64,000 nt of DNA, from the NCBI GenBank assembly GCA_022772085.1, contig JALFBN010000007.1:229511-293510 (forward strand), in the 5' to 3' direction. A model generated the notes under the pieces. That model did no database searches, was not told the origin of the DNA, and saw nothing but the letters and a program-made list of their open reading frames with translations. The position numbers were made by a program, and so were the translations under genes. Below, in pieces: positions 17,934-26,194 of the stretch (its first letter is position 1; each line of letters starts with the position of its first letter). This DNA is from Porphyromonas sp. GTDB lineage: Bacteria > Bacteroidota > Bacteroidia > Bacteroidales > Porphyromonadaceae.

Positions 17934-19694
17934 TTACAAACCAATAATCCTAAAGTTTTTTAGGTCGTGTATACTCAATGGCTCTTCTTTCGCCTTATTG
18001 AAGAGGTCGCGAATGCCGTATGTATCCAAAATATAGGGGTCATAGATAGCAAATGCATAACGCTTGTTCCCCTCTACAAAGTACAGATACTGCATGAATT
18101 GCCCCTTAGCTTCGTTGTAATAGTAAGGGTGTTTGCAACGCTTCAACTGCCCCTCCTTAAGACCAAAAAGATCCAGTACTATATCATTAGAAAACTTAAC
18201 CCTTAGTATGGAAGATGGACTCTTTTTACGAGAGTAGGGCATCAAATCCTCCCATACAGAATAATGGAATGTTTTTCTTATATCCAAGTTGTAGTATCCA
18301 TGTGCATAATCGGCAATCTTTTTAACTTTTCGATTGTACTCTTCTTCATATTGAGCCTGCCAAAAAGAGTTATCACTTTCGTGTATAGGACGTAGCGAAA
18401 TTTGATCTCCATAACGAGTATGCAGGAATAGGTAAAGAGGGCGAGGGGCTCTATATGGGAATTCAGGCTGAGTCTCATAGGTATCTGATTCTTTATCAGG
18501 CGATCCCAATCTTATCTCAAGATAGGGTTCTCTAAAGCTCTTGTTGTATGCCCGTTGCTCAATACGCTTCTTAAAGTTCTCCTCCTGCACAAATTCTGAA
18601 ATGGGGGTAAACCCTCCCTTGGGAATATCAATAAGAACATGTGTAGACTTGTCATTCAAGCTATTTACCCATGGAGAGAAATCCATCTTCAACTGATCAT
18701 ATTTCATCGGAGCAGAAAAGCCCATTGCGTATCCTCCTCCTCTCGTTTCATAGACAACCCTTAATGTTTCAAAGAAATTTGTAGTCGAAGTACTAGAAGA
18801 ATTAGAACCTCCATTACTGTTTTTAGCAGAAGGAGTCATACTAAAAGAGTTGCCTGTAATAGTACAAGAAGTTTCTATTTTATCTCTGAGTTCAGACTCC
18901 AACTTAGTTGAAGAATGCACTTCTTTAGAAGAAGCGTGATACAAGAAAATAGCCTTTCCCCCCGAGACATATTGAGTAATTACCACTGGGGCATATCGTC
19001 CGTCCATGGAAAATAAATCTTGGAAAGGCTTATTGTAGAGGTTGCTACGGAATACATCCGACATGTATTTATTCGAAATAAGGTTATCCAAATCTGCTGA
19101 ACGCTCTAGGGTTTCCCGTTCTTCTTGACAAAGGACGTTCAACTCTGCATAGGCTGTTTTCTCCTTGAATTCAAACGTGTTATTAAAAGAAGAGGAGAAC
19201 GTTTGTTCGTATCCAATTTTGAAAATCTTAAAATCGACTCCGACACTAAAAACGTTGGAATACTTTCGGCTTATGTTTGAGGAGAAAGACTTTTCGCTCG
19301 CAAATGTACTACATTCGGACACAAGTCTCTTCAAGGGGAGCTTTTCAATACTACGAGGAGAATCCTCTTCAAAGCGTCTTATATCGAAAATTTGCCTTTT
19401 AAAACATGCAGGATTTCCAAGAAGACCTTCTGCTGGATTGTACGCAAATCCTATATACTGTTTTAGAGGATCAGAGGAATTTGACCTCAAGGAATTTTCG
19501 TCTCGATCATCTATGTCTTTACTTAGGATAATGGGAGCATCTCCTTGGCGAGAATAAATGAGTTCTCCTCTATCCTCGCCTACAAGATCTTGTTCTTTAG
19601 GGCTATTCGACTGACATGCAAAGAGGGAGAGGAAAACAAAAAGGATAAGACAAAAGTGCTGTAAGGCTACAGCAAAAGAATTTGATCGTTTCAT
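17934..19694 (-). CDS. MACPF-domain lipoprotein
   Basis: A 586-residue lipoprotein (lipobox SLFAC). Near residue 80 it has IGFAYNPAEG..NPACFKRQIFDI, a form of the GYGYD..GEYA..S....IDV opening seen in Bacteroidales MACPF proteins. Near residues 225-255 it has a membrane-attack-complex/perforin signature: GRYAPVVITQYVSGG, in place of the usual GTHVITxxxxGG. A Ser/Asn-rich stretch follows, and the C-terminal 200 residues form a separate domain. MACPF proteins of gut Bacteroides include BSAP toxins that kill related strains and surface proteins of unknown role. The gene follows a smaller lipoprotein by 23 bases under one promoter. Hand counts suggest this region is richer in A+T than neighbouring core genes, consistent with acquisition. 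Confidence 0.75.
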   Translation of the reverse strand: MKRSNSFAVALQHFCLILFVFLSLFACQSNSPKEQDLVGEDRGELIYSRQGDAPIILSKDIDDRDENSLRSNSSDPLKQYIGFAYNPAEGLLGNPACFKRQIFDIRRFEEDSPRSIEKLPLKRLVSECSTFASEKSFSSNISRKYSNVFSVGVDFKIFKIGYEQTFSSSFNNTFEFKEKTAYAELNVLCQEERETLERSADLDNLISNKYMSDVFRSNLYNKPFQDLFSMDGRYAPVVITQYVSGGKAIFLYHASSKEVHSSTKLESELRDKIETSCTITGNSFSMTPSAKNSNGGSNSSSTSTTNFFETLRVVYETRGGGYAMGFSAPMKYDQLKMDFSPWVNSLNDKSTHVLIDIPKGGFTPISEFVQEENFKKRIEQRAYNKSFREPYLEIRLGSPDKESDTYETQPEFPYRAPRPLYLFLHTRYGDQISLRPIHESDNSFWQAQYEEEYNRKVKKIADYAHGYYNLDIRKTFHYSVWEDLMPYSRKKSPSSILRVKFSNDIVLDLFGLKEGQLKRCKHPYYYNEAKGQFMQYLYFVEGNKRYAFAIYDPYILDTYGIRDLFNKAKEEPLSIHDLKNFRIIGL

Positions 19695-19717
19695 TGTTAT
19701 GTAGGGTTAAGGGGATA

Positions 19718-20203
19718 CTAAGCGATGCGTTTCAGTTTGATCCAAATGGTTCTTGAAGTGTCATCTGCTCGAGACACTAAGGAAAGACTGTTTTCACGAA
19801 ATTCTGTGATAATCCAATCTAAAGAAAGAAATTCAAATAAAACTCGAAAATCTCGCATTCCTAAAATCTTTTTTGACGATCTAGAATATGTGAACGTACT
19901 AAATCTTTTAGACTCCGCCATAGGTTCTGTCGATTTTTTCTCGTTCCATGCGAACAAAAAAGCAGCTGGATCATCTTCAAAGTGCCAACGACCTAAAGAG
20001 TTCCCAAGAAAAGAAATCCCAACAGGTACTTCTACGACATTGCCATTAGTGTCTTTTGTAGAGACAATCCCTTGCCATGCTGAACCAACAAGGTCAAGAT
20101 CTTCCGCCACGGGATCTTTTCCCCCACAAGCTGCGAGACTCCACGATAGCAGCACAAATAGAATCGTAGCGACCTGAACATTTTTCACGAAAAACTTTTT
20201 CAT
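19718..20203 (-). CDS. lipocalin-like small lipoprotein upstream of the MACPF gene
   Basis: A 161-residue lipoprotein (lipobox SLAAC, Cys26). The mature part begins LVGSAWQGIVSTKD and continues as alternating beta strands to a charged end (IWIKLKRIA), which is the style of the small lipocalin-like Bacteroidetes domains whose first strand carries G-x-W. No enzyme motif is present. It is the first gene of a two-gene unit with the MACPF lipoprotein, so it may stabilise, chaperone or protect against that protein; that link is inference only. Confidence 0.65.
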   Translation of the reverse strand: MKKFFVKNVQVATILFVLLSWSLAACGGKDPVAEDLDLVGSAWQGIVSTKDTNGNVVEVPVGISFLGNSLGRWHFEDDPAAFLFAWNEKKSTEPMAESKRFSTFTYSRSSKKILGMRDFRVLFEFLSLDWIITEFRENSLSLVSRADDTSRTIWIKLKRIA

Positions 20204-20234
20204 ACTTCAATCAGTTTATTAGTAATTTGTGTGG

Positions 20235-20242
20235 CAAAGATA
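20235..20242 (-). promoter_or_regulatory. Bacteroidetes -7 element (TATCTTTG, minus strand)
   Basis: Plus-strand CAAAGATA, 32 bases upstream of the lipocalin-like lipoprotein start; promoter of the MACPF operon. Confidence 0.65.
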
Positions 20243-20245
20243 GTC

Positions 20246-20291
20246 ATTAATACTATCCAATAATAGGCACTACTAAGTAGTGGGTATTAAT
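20246..20291. promoter_or_regulatory. compound inverted repeat, possible operator
   Basis: Outer arms ATTAATAC (20246-20253) and GTATTAAT (20284-20291) enclose a 15-bp perfect palindrome, CACTACTAAGTAGTG (20268-20282). The whole lies directly upstream of the MACPF operon -7 element, where a repressor or activator would act. Confidence 0.5.
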
Positions 20292-20669
20292 ACAAATACA
20301 ATACTCTCTGTGAAACGCTCAAAAATCGCTGGCTAAAACTTTTTGAAGAATAGGGCAAAACAAAAATGTTTCTCAGGCAAGAAAATATAATCTATAGGCC
20401 TAGAATTTTTGAACCATTAGCCTACACTTTTTTGCTCAATAGCAGGAATCTGAAATCTTAGGCGCCTATACCCTCCTCACCATACCCTATCGCCCCAAAA
20501 CCGGGAGTCTATATACCTAGTATCACATAGGGGACTATTTGTGCATACCTCTCCGCTGTCGCTCTATAGAAAGAGAGGGAGAATATGCCGTATTTACAGA
20601 TAAGAACCTTTTGACAATCAATACTATGTTGCCACCTCTCTAGAGGAAAAGAGGGGCCGATTGAGAAGA

Positions 20670-20687
20670 AAGTTATCAACAATTAAG
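20670..20687 (+). repeat. 18-bp direct repeat, right copy
   Basis: AAGTTATCAACAATTAAG, identical to 13093-13110. It lies 21 bases upstream of the parA -7 element. Confidence 0.85.
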
Positions 20688-20708
20688 CTTGGGATCACTT
20701 TTTATTTG

Positions 20709-20716
20709 TAGTTTTG
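20709..20716 (+). promoter_or_regulatory. Bacteroidetes -7 element of parA (TAGTTTTG)
   Basis: Exact TAnnTTTG with a TTG at 20689-20691 upstream; the parA ATG is at 20738. Confidence 0.6.
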
Positions 20717-20737
20717 CTTGTGCTAAAGAATGAAACT

Positions 20738-21511
20738 ATGGGAAAAATAATCGCACTGGCGAACCAAAAAGGAGGAGTCGGAAAAACCACTACGACCATC
20801 AATCTGGCAGCGTCTTTGGCTACACTTGAACAGAAAGTTCTCGTTGTTGATGCTGACCCACAGGCTAATGCCACCTCGGGGCTGGGGATTGCTGTAGAGC
20901 AGCAAGCGAAAACTATCTATGAGTGCCTTGTGATGGAGGCTTCTCCTCGTGAAGCTATCATATCTACAGGTATAGAGATGCTGGATATACTACCCTCACA
21001 TGTAGATTTGGTAGGTGCCGAGATCGAAATGCTTGAATTTGCTCAACGGGAGTCCGTGATGCACCGCATGCTTACTCCTCTTGTGGATCAATACGACTAT
21101 ATACTCATAGATTGTTCTCCCTCGTTGGGGCTCATTACGGTCAATTCCCTCGTGGCGGCCCACTCAGTGATCATTCCCGTACAGTGCGAATACTTCGCCC
21201 TTGAGGGGATCAGCAAATTGCTCTCGACAATCCGTATTATCAAGAACAAACTAAATCCAAGGCTCGCGATAGAGGGATTCCTTATGACGATGTACGATAG
21301 TCGATTGCGACTAGCCAACCAGATATACAATGATGTAAAGCAACACTTTGGGGATATGGTCTTTGAGACGGTTATCAATCGCAATGTCAAACTCAGTGAA
21401 GCTCCAAGCCACGGTGTGCCCGTTATATTGTACGATATCGAGAGCAAGGGAGCGGTCAACCACCTCCAACTCGCCGAAGAGATCATTAGACGCAATCCCA
21501 AAAGAAGTTAG
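20738..21511 (+). CDS. parA: chromosome partitioning ATPase ParA (Soj)
   Basis: A 257-residue ParA/MinD-type ATPase that moves replicated origins apart together with ParB bound at parS. The frame is open from 20714, but the ATG at 20738 puts the deviant Walker A KGGVGKTT at residues 11-18, the normal place. Walker A' (VDADPQAN) and Walker B (YILIDCSPSLG) are present. Length fits chromosomal Soj proteins. parB starts 29 bases after the stop. I found no parS-like 16-bp palindrome in this window. Confidence 0.95.
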   Translation: MGKIIALANQKGGVGKTTTTINLAASLATLEQKVLVVDADPQANATSGLGIAVEQQAKTIYECLVMEASPREAIISTGIEMLDILPSHVDLVGAEIEMLEFAQRESVMHRMLTPLVDQYDYILIDCSPSLGLITVNSLVAAHSVIIPVQCEYFALEGISKLLSTIRIIKNKLNPRLAIEGFLMTMYDSRLRLANQIYNDVKQHFGDMVFETVINRNVKLSEAPSHGVPVILYDIESKGAVNHLQLAEEIIRRNPKRS

Positions 21512-21539
21512 TAGCTCTTAGTAATACAAAAAAGTGACT

Positions 21540-22394
21540 ATGAAAAGAGAAAACAGACCCCTCGGGCGGGGGCTTGACAACCTCCTTGGCGAGGCCTCCG
21601 GCACCTCAAGTATAGACGAGGTCCGTATTGATAAGATACAACCCAACCCCGATCAACCCCGACAAGTCTTTGACCAAGAGAGCTTGACCGAACTCGCTCA
21701 ATCCATACAGTCCATCGGGTTGGTGCAACCCATCACCTTGAGGCAACAAGTCGATGGTACCTACCTGATCATATCGGGGGAGCGTCGTTGGCGTGCTTGT
21801 AAACTTGCAGGGCTTACAACGATCCCTGCTTATGTAAAAACGGCTGACGATGACGAAATCATGGAGATGGCTCTCATAGAGAATATCCAACGAGAGGATC
21901 TGAACGCCATTGAAATCGCCTTGGCTTACCACCGCCTCCTGCAAAACTCTGACATGAAGCAGGAGGATCTTGCAAAGCGTGTGGGTAAAACGCGCTCTTC
22001 CATTAGTAATTATCTAAGGTTGCTGAGACTACCGGCAGAGATCCAACTTGGCTTGACCGAAAAGAAAATTGACATGGGACACGCTCGGGCTATTCTTGCT
22101 CTCCCTCGGTTGGAAGATCAGCTCTCAGTCTATGCCACAACGGTCAAAAAGACTCTTTCGGTGCGACAAGTCGAAGCCCTAATCAAACGTATGATCCGAG
22201 AGTCTGATCTTGTAAGGACGGGGCATGAGCCTTTGCCCGATTTTTCCGTGCTCAATACACAGCTCACCAAATTCTTTGGTAGTACGGTTAAGATCACAGG
22301 AAACAAATCGGGGAAGGGGCGATTAACCATCCAGTTTGCCAATGAAGCGGAACTTGCTCATATCATCGAATTACTCGAGGAGCAACGCAAGTAA
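21540..22394 (+). CDS. parB: chromosome partitioning protein ParB (Spo0J)
   Basis: A 284-residue ParB. A GTG lies at 21534 in frame, but the ATG at 21540 gives the usual start MKRENRPLGRGLDNLL. The N-terminal CTPase/ParB domain carries SGERRWRA and ALIENIQREDLNAIEIA, followed by a helix-turn-helix (LAKRVGKTRSSISNYLRLL) that reads parS. The C-terminal part is the dimerisation region. The protein loads onto origin-proximal parS and slides as a CTP-dependent clamp. Cotranscribed with parA. Confidence 0.95.
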   Translation: MKRENRPLGRGLDNLLGEASGTSSIDEVRIDKIQPNPDQPRQVFDQESLTELAQSIQSIGLVQPITLRQQVDGTYLIISGERRWRACKLAGLTTIPAYVKTADDDEIMEMALIENIQREDLNAIEIALAYHRLLQNSDMKQEDLAKRVGKTRSSISNYLRLLRLPAEIQLGLTEKKIDMGHARAILALPRLEDQLSVYATTVKKTLSVRQVEALIKRMIRESDLVRTGHEPLPDFSVLNTQLTKFFGSTVKITGNKSGKGRLTIQFANEAELAHIIELLEEQRK

Positions 22395-22408
22395 ATGAGG
22401 ATTTGTAC

Positions 22409-23245
22409 ATGAGAGTTGTTTTTTGCAGAGGTGTTCAAGAGAAGATCTTGCCGGCAAGAGGGGTCTTAAGGCTCTGTCTGCTTCTCCTTATTACATCGAT
22501 TGATGGTGTAGTAGGAGGAGGGCGATCTTGGGCGCAGACAGCGCTACCGAAGACCTATGCGGACTCTGTGCATACGGCTTCGTCTTACCCTGTTGATAGC
22601 CTTCGGACGGATTCTATGGCTCTCAAAAAGGAGATCGCTCCCTCTTCGCAGGCTCTTCTTGGGGATTCTCTCACCATGTTACCTACTCCCGAGGCTCCGA
22701 TTCGTCGCAACTTCCTCGCAACAAGCAGTCAGTTTACCCCTAACTCCACGTGGGCGACGATCTATGCTTTGATCCCTGGAGGAGGGCAGTTCTACAACCG
22801 CAAGTATTGGAAAATCCCCATCGTGCTAGCTGCTGCCACGGCTTGCACCTATGCCATTTCGTGGAATGCTCGTCTGTACAACGAGTACCATACGGCCTAT
22901 GTTGATTTTATGAATGAAAATCCTTTGGAAAAAGACTCTTGGAAGGGTTTTGTCCCTAATGGTGATGATCCAAAGGATTATGTGGGAGATGGAAACATTC
23001 AAAGCCGACTCAAAAAAGGTACTGATATGTATCGACGCAATCGAGACTTAAGTATTATCGTATCGGCTGCTGTGTACCTTCTCTCCATCGTGGATGCCTA
23101 TGTGGATGCCGAGCTCTTTCAGTTCGATGTCTCTCCGGATCTCTCGATGTCCCTCTCGCCATCGTTGCTTGCGCAACCGTGGCTTACTCCTACCCCCGCA
23201 GCACCGACTATAGCTCCGGGTTTATCCTATAGATTAGTATTCTAA
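22409..23245 (+). CDS. DUF5683 membrane protein
   Basis: A 278-residue protein starting at the ATG at 22409 (a TTG six bases earlier is also in frame). A hydrophobic signal or anchor region near residues 20-40 is followed by a Ser/Pro-rich linker and then the DUF5683 core: WATIYALIPGGGQFYNRKYWK, a transmembrane segment, WNARLYNEYHTAY, and a second membrane helix near the end. It overlaps the mltD start by one base, so the two are translationally coupled. Function unknown; conserved next to parAB and mltD in Bacteroidetes, which suggests an envelope role tied to chromosome or cell-cycle genes. Confidence 0.8.
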   Translation: MRVVFCRGVQEKILPARGVLRLCLLLLITSIDGVVGGGRSWAQTALPKTYADSVHTASSYPVDSLRTDSMALKKEIAPSSQALLGDSLTMLPTPEAPIRRNFLATSSQFTPNSTWATIYALIPGGGQFYNRKYWKIPIVLAAATACTYAISWNARLYNEYHTAYVDFMNENPLEKDSWKGFVPNGDDPKDYVGDGNIQSRLKKGTDMYRRNRDLSIIVSAAVYLLSIVDAYVDAELFQFDVSPDLSMSLSPSLLAQPWLTPTPAAPTIAPGLSYRLVF

Positions 23246-24654
23246 TGTCATACATACCTATACATCACCTTGGTGGTTCATTGATTATCAGTTGTCTTAT
23301 AACAATCTTTGGAGTGCTACCCCTCCAAGCGCAGCGCAAAAATGTATTGATCCAATCCAGTGACATCGTCACGCCACCTAGTTTAGAGGCTAATACTGAT
23401 GCCCTGATTCATAGATGGATGCAAGGGTATAGCACCAATCTCCCTGACGAATCTCCCTGCCAAAGCCTGAAAAAAGAAAATCCCAACCTTACCCCCGAGA
23501 TGGTCTATCGGGATCGCATCTATCGCTTGCCCACTGCGATGAATATTCCTTACAATAGCCAAGTACGAGAGGGTATCGATATCTTTTTGACTCGAAAAAG
23601 GGCACTCATCCCTGCTATGTTGAGCCTTGGGGATTATTACTTCCCGACTATCGAGGCTATCTTCGATAAATACAAACTCCCCTTAGAGCTCAAATATCTC
23701 ATTATCGTGGAGTCGGCTATGGATCCTACGGCAGTCTCTCCCGCCGGAGCCTCCGGTCTGTGGCAATTTATGGCTCCCACTGCCAAAGCCTACGGGCTGA
23801 CCATCAATTCGCTTGTGGATGAACGGCTTGATCTCGAAAAAAGTACCGACGCCGCTGCCCGCCACCTGCGAGATCTGTACAATGTTTATAAGGATTGGTT
23901 CATGGCGATGGCTGCCTACAATTGTGGCTTGGGGAACCTCAATAGAGCCGTTTATCGGGCCGGTGGACGTACCGACTTTTGGAGCGTCTATCCCTACCTC
24001 CCCAAGGAGACTCGAGGCTATGTGCCACTATTTATAGGAGCCTTCTATACCATGCATTACCACATGGATCATAAGATCTGCCCCCAGCGGGTATCGCTTC
24101 CTCTTGTGACTGATACCATTCGGATCACTCACTCTATTTCGGTGCGTGAACTGTCCGAGGCGGCTGAGGTCTCCCAAGGGCTATTCCAACTACTTAATCC
24201 TCAATATAAGCGAGGGACCGTACCGGGGCATATCTCTCCATGCATCGTGCGACTCCCTCTTAAAGCGATCAATAGGTTGGACCAAAAAATAGAGACATTG
24301 TACGAAAATGTAGAGCGCACAAGACAGGCTAAAATCCTTGCTTCTGCTGATGGAGAGATCTCTAAAAAAAACGAAGAAGAGCCGGACCCGGAATCCCCCG
24401 CACCCGGGAGTGTCGAAGTAGAGACGACTCCCGAAGCAACCTTCTATACCATCCGAAAAGGTGATACGCTTTCCGGTATTGCCAAAAAGCATGGCTTGAC
24501 CTTGCAGCAATTGATGCAAGCTAATGGAATTAAAAGTACCAAATACAATCTTGTACCCGGTAAAAAACTTTCCATCCCTGCAAAAAAAACGACTAAAAGC
24601 AAAGCTTCTACCTCCAAAAGCAGCAAGAAGAGAAGCAAAAAAGGTCGTCGCTAA
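23245..24654 (+). CDS. mltD: MltD-like membrane-bound lytic transglycosylase with LysM
   Basis: A 469-residue peptidoglycan enzyme. After a signal peptide, an SLT domain spans about residues 135-290: catalytic Glu156 in IIVESAMDP, then GASGLWQFMAPTAKAYG and MAAYNCGLGNLNRA. A LysM domain (YTIRKGDTLSGIAKKHGL ... VPGKKLSIP) lies near residues 405-450 and anchors it to glycan. The C-terminus is Lys/Ser-rich. It cleaves between MurNAc and GlcNAc with 1,6-anhydro ring formation, releasing turnover products during wall growth. It overlaps the DUF5683 gene by one base. Confidence 0.92.
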   Translation: MSYIPIHHLGGSLIISCLITIFGVLPLQAQRKNVLIQSSDIVTPPSLEANTDALIHRWMQGYSTNLPDESPCQSLKKENPNLTPEMVYRDRIYRLPTAMNIPYNSQVREGIDIFLTRKRALIPAMLSLGDYYFPTIEAIFDKYKLPLELKYLIIVESAMDPTAVSPAGASGLWQFMAPTAKAYGLTINSLVDERLDLEKSTDAAARHLRDLYNVYKDWFMAMAAYNCGLGNLNRAVYRAGGRTDFWSVYPYLPKETRGYVPLFIGAFYTMHYHMDHKICPQRVSLPLVTDTIRITHSISVRELSEAAEVSQGLFQLLNPQYKRGTVPGHISPCIVRLPLKAINRLDQKIETLYENVERTRQAKILASADGEISKKNEEEPDPESPAPGSVEVETTPEATFYTIRKGDTLSGIAKKHGLTLQQLMQANGIKSTKYNLVPGKKLSIPAKKTTKSKASTSKSSKKRSKKGRR

Positions 24655-24689
24655 GAGAATACCCTTCTTATTTGTTTGGCATAAAGCCT

Positions 24690-25889
24690 ATGTTTACAAA
24701 GTCTCCATACTCTTCGAAAACCTCGTTCCCAAAAGTCCTTCCGGGGATTGTAGCGGTCTTGTTTTGTTCCCTCCTTGGGATTTGGTTCAGTTGCAGCCTT
24801 TCTGAGGAAGATCCTTATCCTGAGCTGGAGGTGGCTCATCCTGATGTACTCTTTGCCGAATACATCTCCATTTCGCATAACGTGGGTGCACAGCATCGTG
24901 TCTTTGTCCTTGACACAACGAGACAAGATACTCTTGCTCGATACCTCCTTGTACCTCGTGAAGAGGCTGAAACAATGCCACACGAGCCTAACGAGCGGGT
25001 AATCCCGATCCCTGTGGAGCGCATCGTTTGTCTTGGATCCTCTAGTATTGGCGCCGTGGAGATGCTCGAATTACAAAATCGAATTGTGGGGATAGAGCGA
25101 GGGCTCACCCTCTATGACAACGAGATAAACAACCTCCAAAAAAAAGGAATTATCGCTACGCTGGGCGAAGGTAGTGACCTTGATGTCCAAAAGATCAAGC
25201 AACTCAATCCCGATATCATCCTTTGGAGTCCCCTGCCTTATAACGTGGACAGCAGTCGCCCTCCCACGGAGTTGATGGATCGGGTGGTGCTCTATCGAGA
25301 TACCTTTGAGCGCACACCCCTTAGTCGCTCCGAATGGCTCAAATTCATTGGGTTGCTGACGGGCAAAGCGAAGACGGCCGACAGTATCTTTTCAGCTTCG
25401 GCTCATCGCTATGAATCCCTTCGCCTCATAGCCAAAAATCACACCGAAAAGTCTAAAGTGGTTTTTGCCCAAAAGGTTGATGGCGTTTGGTGTATCCCTG
25501 CTCCTGGTGGTTATGCCGATCATCTCCTCAATGATGCCCATTGTATCTTTACCCCTCCTCAAGGAGGATCACCTACGGGCTCTGTACTCACTACACCTCA
25601 GCTGATCCAGTACTTTTATGATGCAGATTATTGGCTCATGTGGGAGATCGATGGAGTGCGTAACTTAGCTGACTTTGCGGCTTTGGATCCTGACTATCAG
25701 AAGATCAAAGCATATCAAGAGGGACAAATCTACCTCAATACAAGACTTGTTGATATTCAGGGTAAAAACTCCTATTGGGAACAGGGCTGGTACCACCCCG
25801 ATCTCATCTTGCAAGACCTTATCTATATCCTACACCCCAACCTCAAGGCGCATGGTGTGATGCACAACTATTGGATGCAGCTTCAGTGA
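24690..25889 (+). CDS. BtuF-like ABC transporter substrate-binding lipoprotein
   Basis: A 399-residue periplasmic or surface binding protein. The preferred start is the ATG at 24690; the lipobox-like WFSC follows a hydrophobic stretch. The core starts VERIVCLGSSSIGAVEMLELQNRIVGIE, continues with LGEGSDLDVQKIKQLNPDIIL, and ends in the second lobe, as in helical-backbone metal and cobalamin receptors (BtuF, FhuD and iron-chelate types). No permease or ATPase gene is adjacent, so it may serve a transporter encoded elsewhere. Ligand not determined by sequence: cobalamin, heme or an iron chelate are all possible. Confidence 0.8.
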   Translation: MFTKSPYSSKTSFPKVLPGIVAVLFCSLLGIWFSCSLSEEDPYPELEVAHPDVLFAEYISISHNVGAQHRVFVLDTTRQDTLARYLLVPREEAETMPHEPNERVIPIPVERIVCLGSSSIGAVEMLELQNRIVGIERGLTLYDNEINNLQKKGIIATLGEGSDLDVQKIKQLNPDIILWSPLPYNVDSSRPPTELMDRVVLYRDTFERTPLSRSEWLKFIGLLTGKAKTADSIFSASAHRYESLRLIAKNHTEKSKVVFAQKVDGVWCIPAPGGYADHLLNDAHCIFTPPQGGSPTGSVLTTPQLIQYFYDADYWLMWEIDGVRNLADFAALDPDYQKIKAYQEGQIYLNTRLVDIQGKNSYWEQGWYHPDLILQDLIYILHPNLKAHGVMHNYWMQLQ

Positions 25890-25941
25890 CTTCCCGCTAA
25901 GATAATTTCTTCAATAGCTTGCGTATATCAAAACTACTTTG

Positions 25942-25949
25942 TACCTTTG
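25942..25949 (+). promoter_or_regulatory. Bacteroidetes -7 element (TACCTTTG) before tRNA-His
   Basis: Exact TAnnTTTG about 100 bases upstream of the tRNA, with no gene in between. Confidence 0.7.
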
Positions 25950-26051
25950 CACCGCAAACTGAGAGTGGGACCAGACGGTCCTTAGCTTGGAGGAAGCGAG
26001 GGGGGGCCCCTCGAGAGAGAGACTCTTTGCTCTTGGCTGGTTTGCTTATAT

Positions 26052-26125
26052 GGTGGTCGTAGCTCAGCTGGTAGAGCCCCGGATTGTGGTTCCGGTTGTC
26101 GTGGGTTCGAGTCCCATCGTCCACC
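26052..26125 (+). tRNA. trnH: tRNA-His (anticodon GTG)
   Basis: A 74-base cloverleaf. The 5' G at 26052 is the extra G-1 of histidine tRNAs, opposite discriminator C26125. The acceptor arms GTGGTCG and CGTCCAC pair with one T-T mismatch. The D arm is GCTCAGCTGGTAGAGC, the anticodon loop in CCGGATTGTGGTTCCGG displays GTG, and the T arm GTGGGTTCGAGTCCCAT is canonical. The 3' CCA is not encoded. It has its own promoter and lies 69 bases before the IMPACT-family gene. Confidence 0.95.
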
Positions 26126-26194
26126 CTCGGAAAAAAGAAGAGAGTCGGAATGGGTATCTCCTTTTCCGGCTCTTATTGTTTTGCGGAGATTGAT

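Larger units (their letters stand above)
20204..20737 (+). other. 534-base intergenic region between the MACPF operon and parA
   Basis: Divergent control region. It contains the minus-strand TATCTTTG promoter, a compound inverted repeat at 20246-20291, the right copy of the 18-bp repeat and the parA promoter. The middle part (about 20300-20660) is AT-rich and shows no open frame or hairpin that I can support. Confidence 0.7.

Noticed and set aside
20673..20681. DnaA-box-like TTATCAACA near parA as a sign of the replication origin
   Set aside because: Only single copies are present here and at 13096-13104; there is no cluster, no dnaA gene and no AT-rich unwinding element in support.
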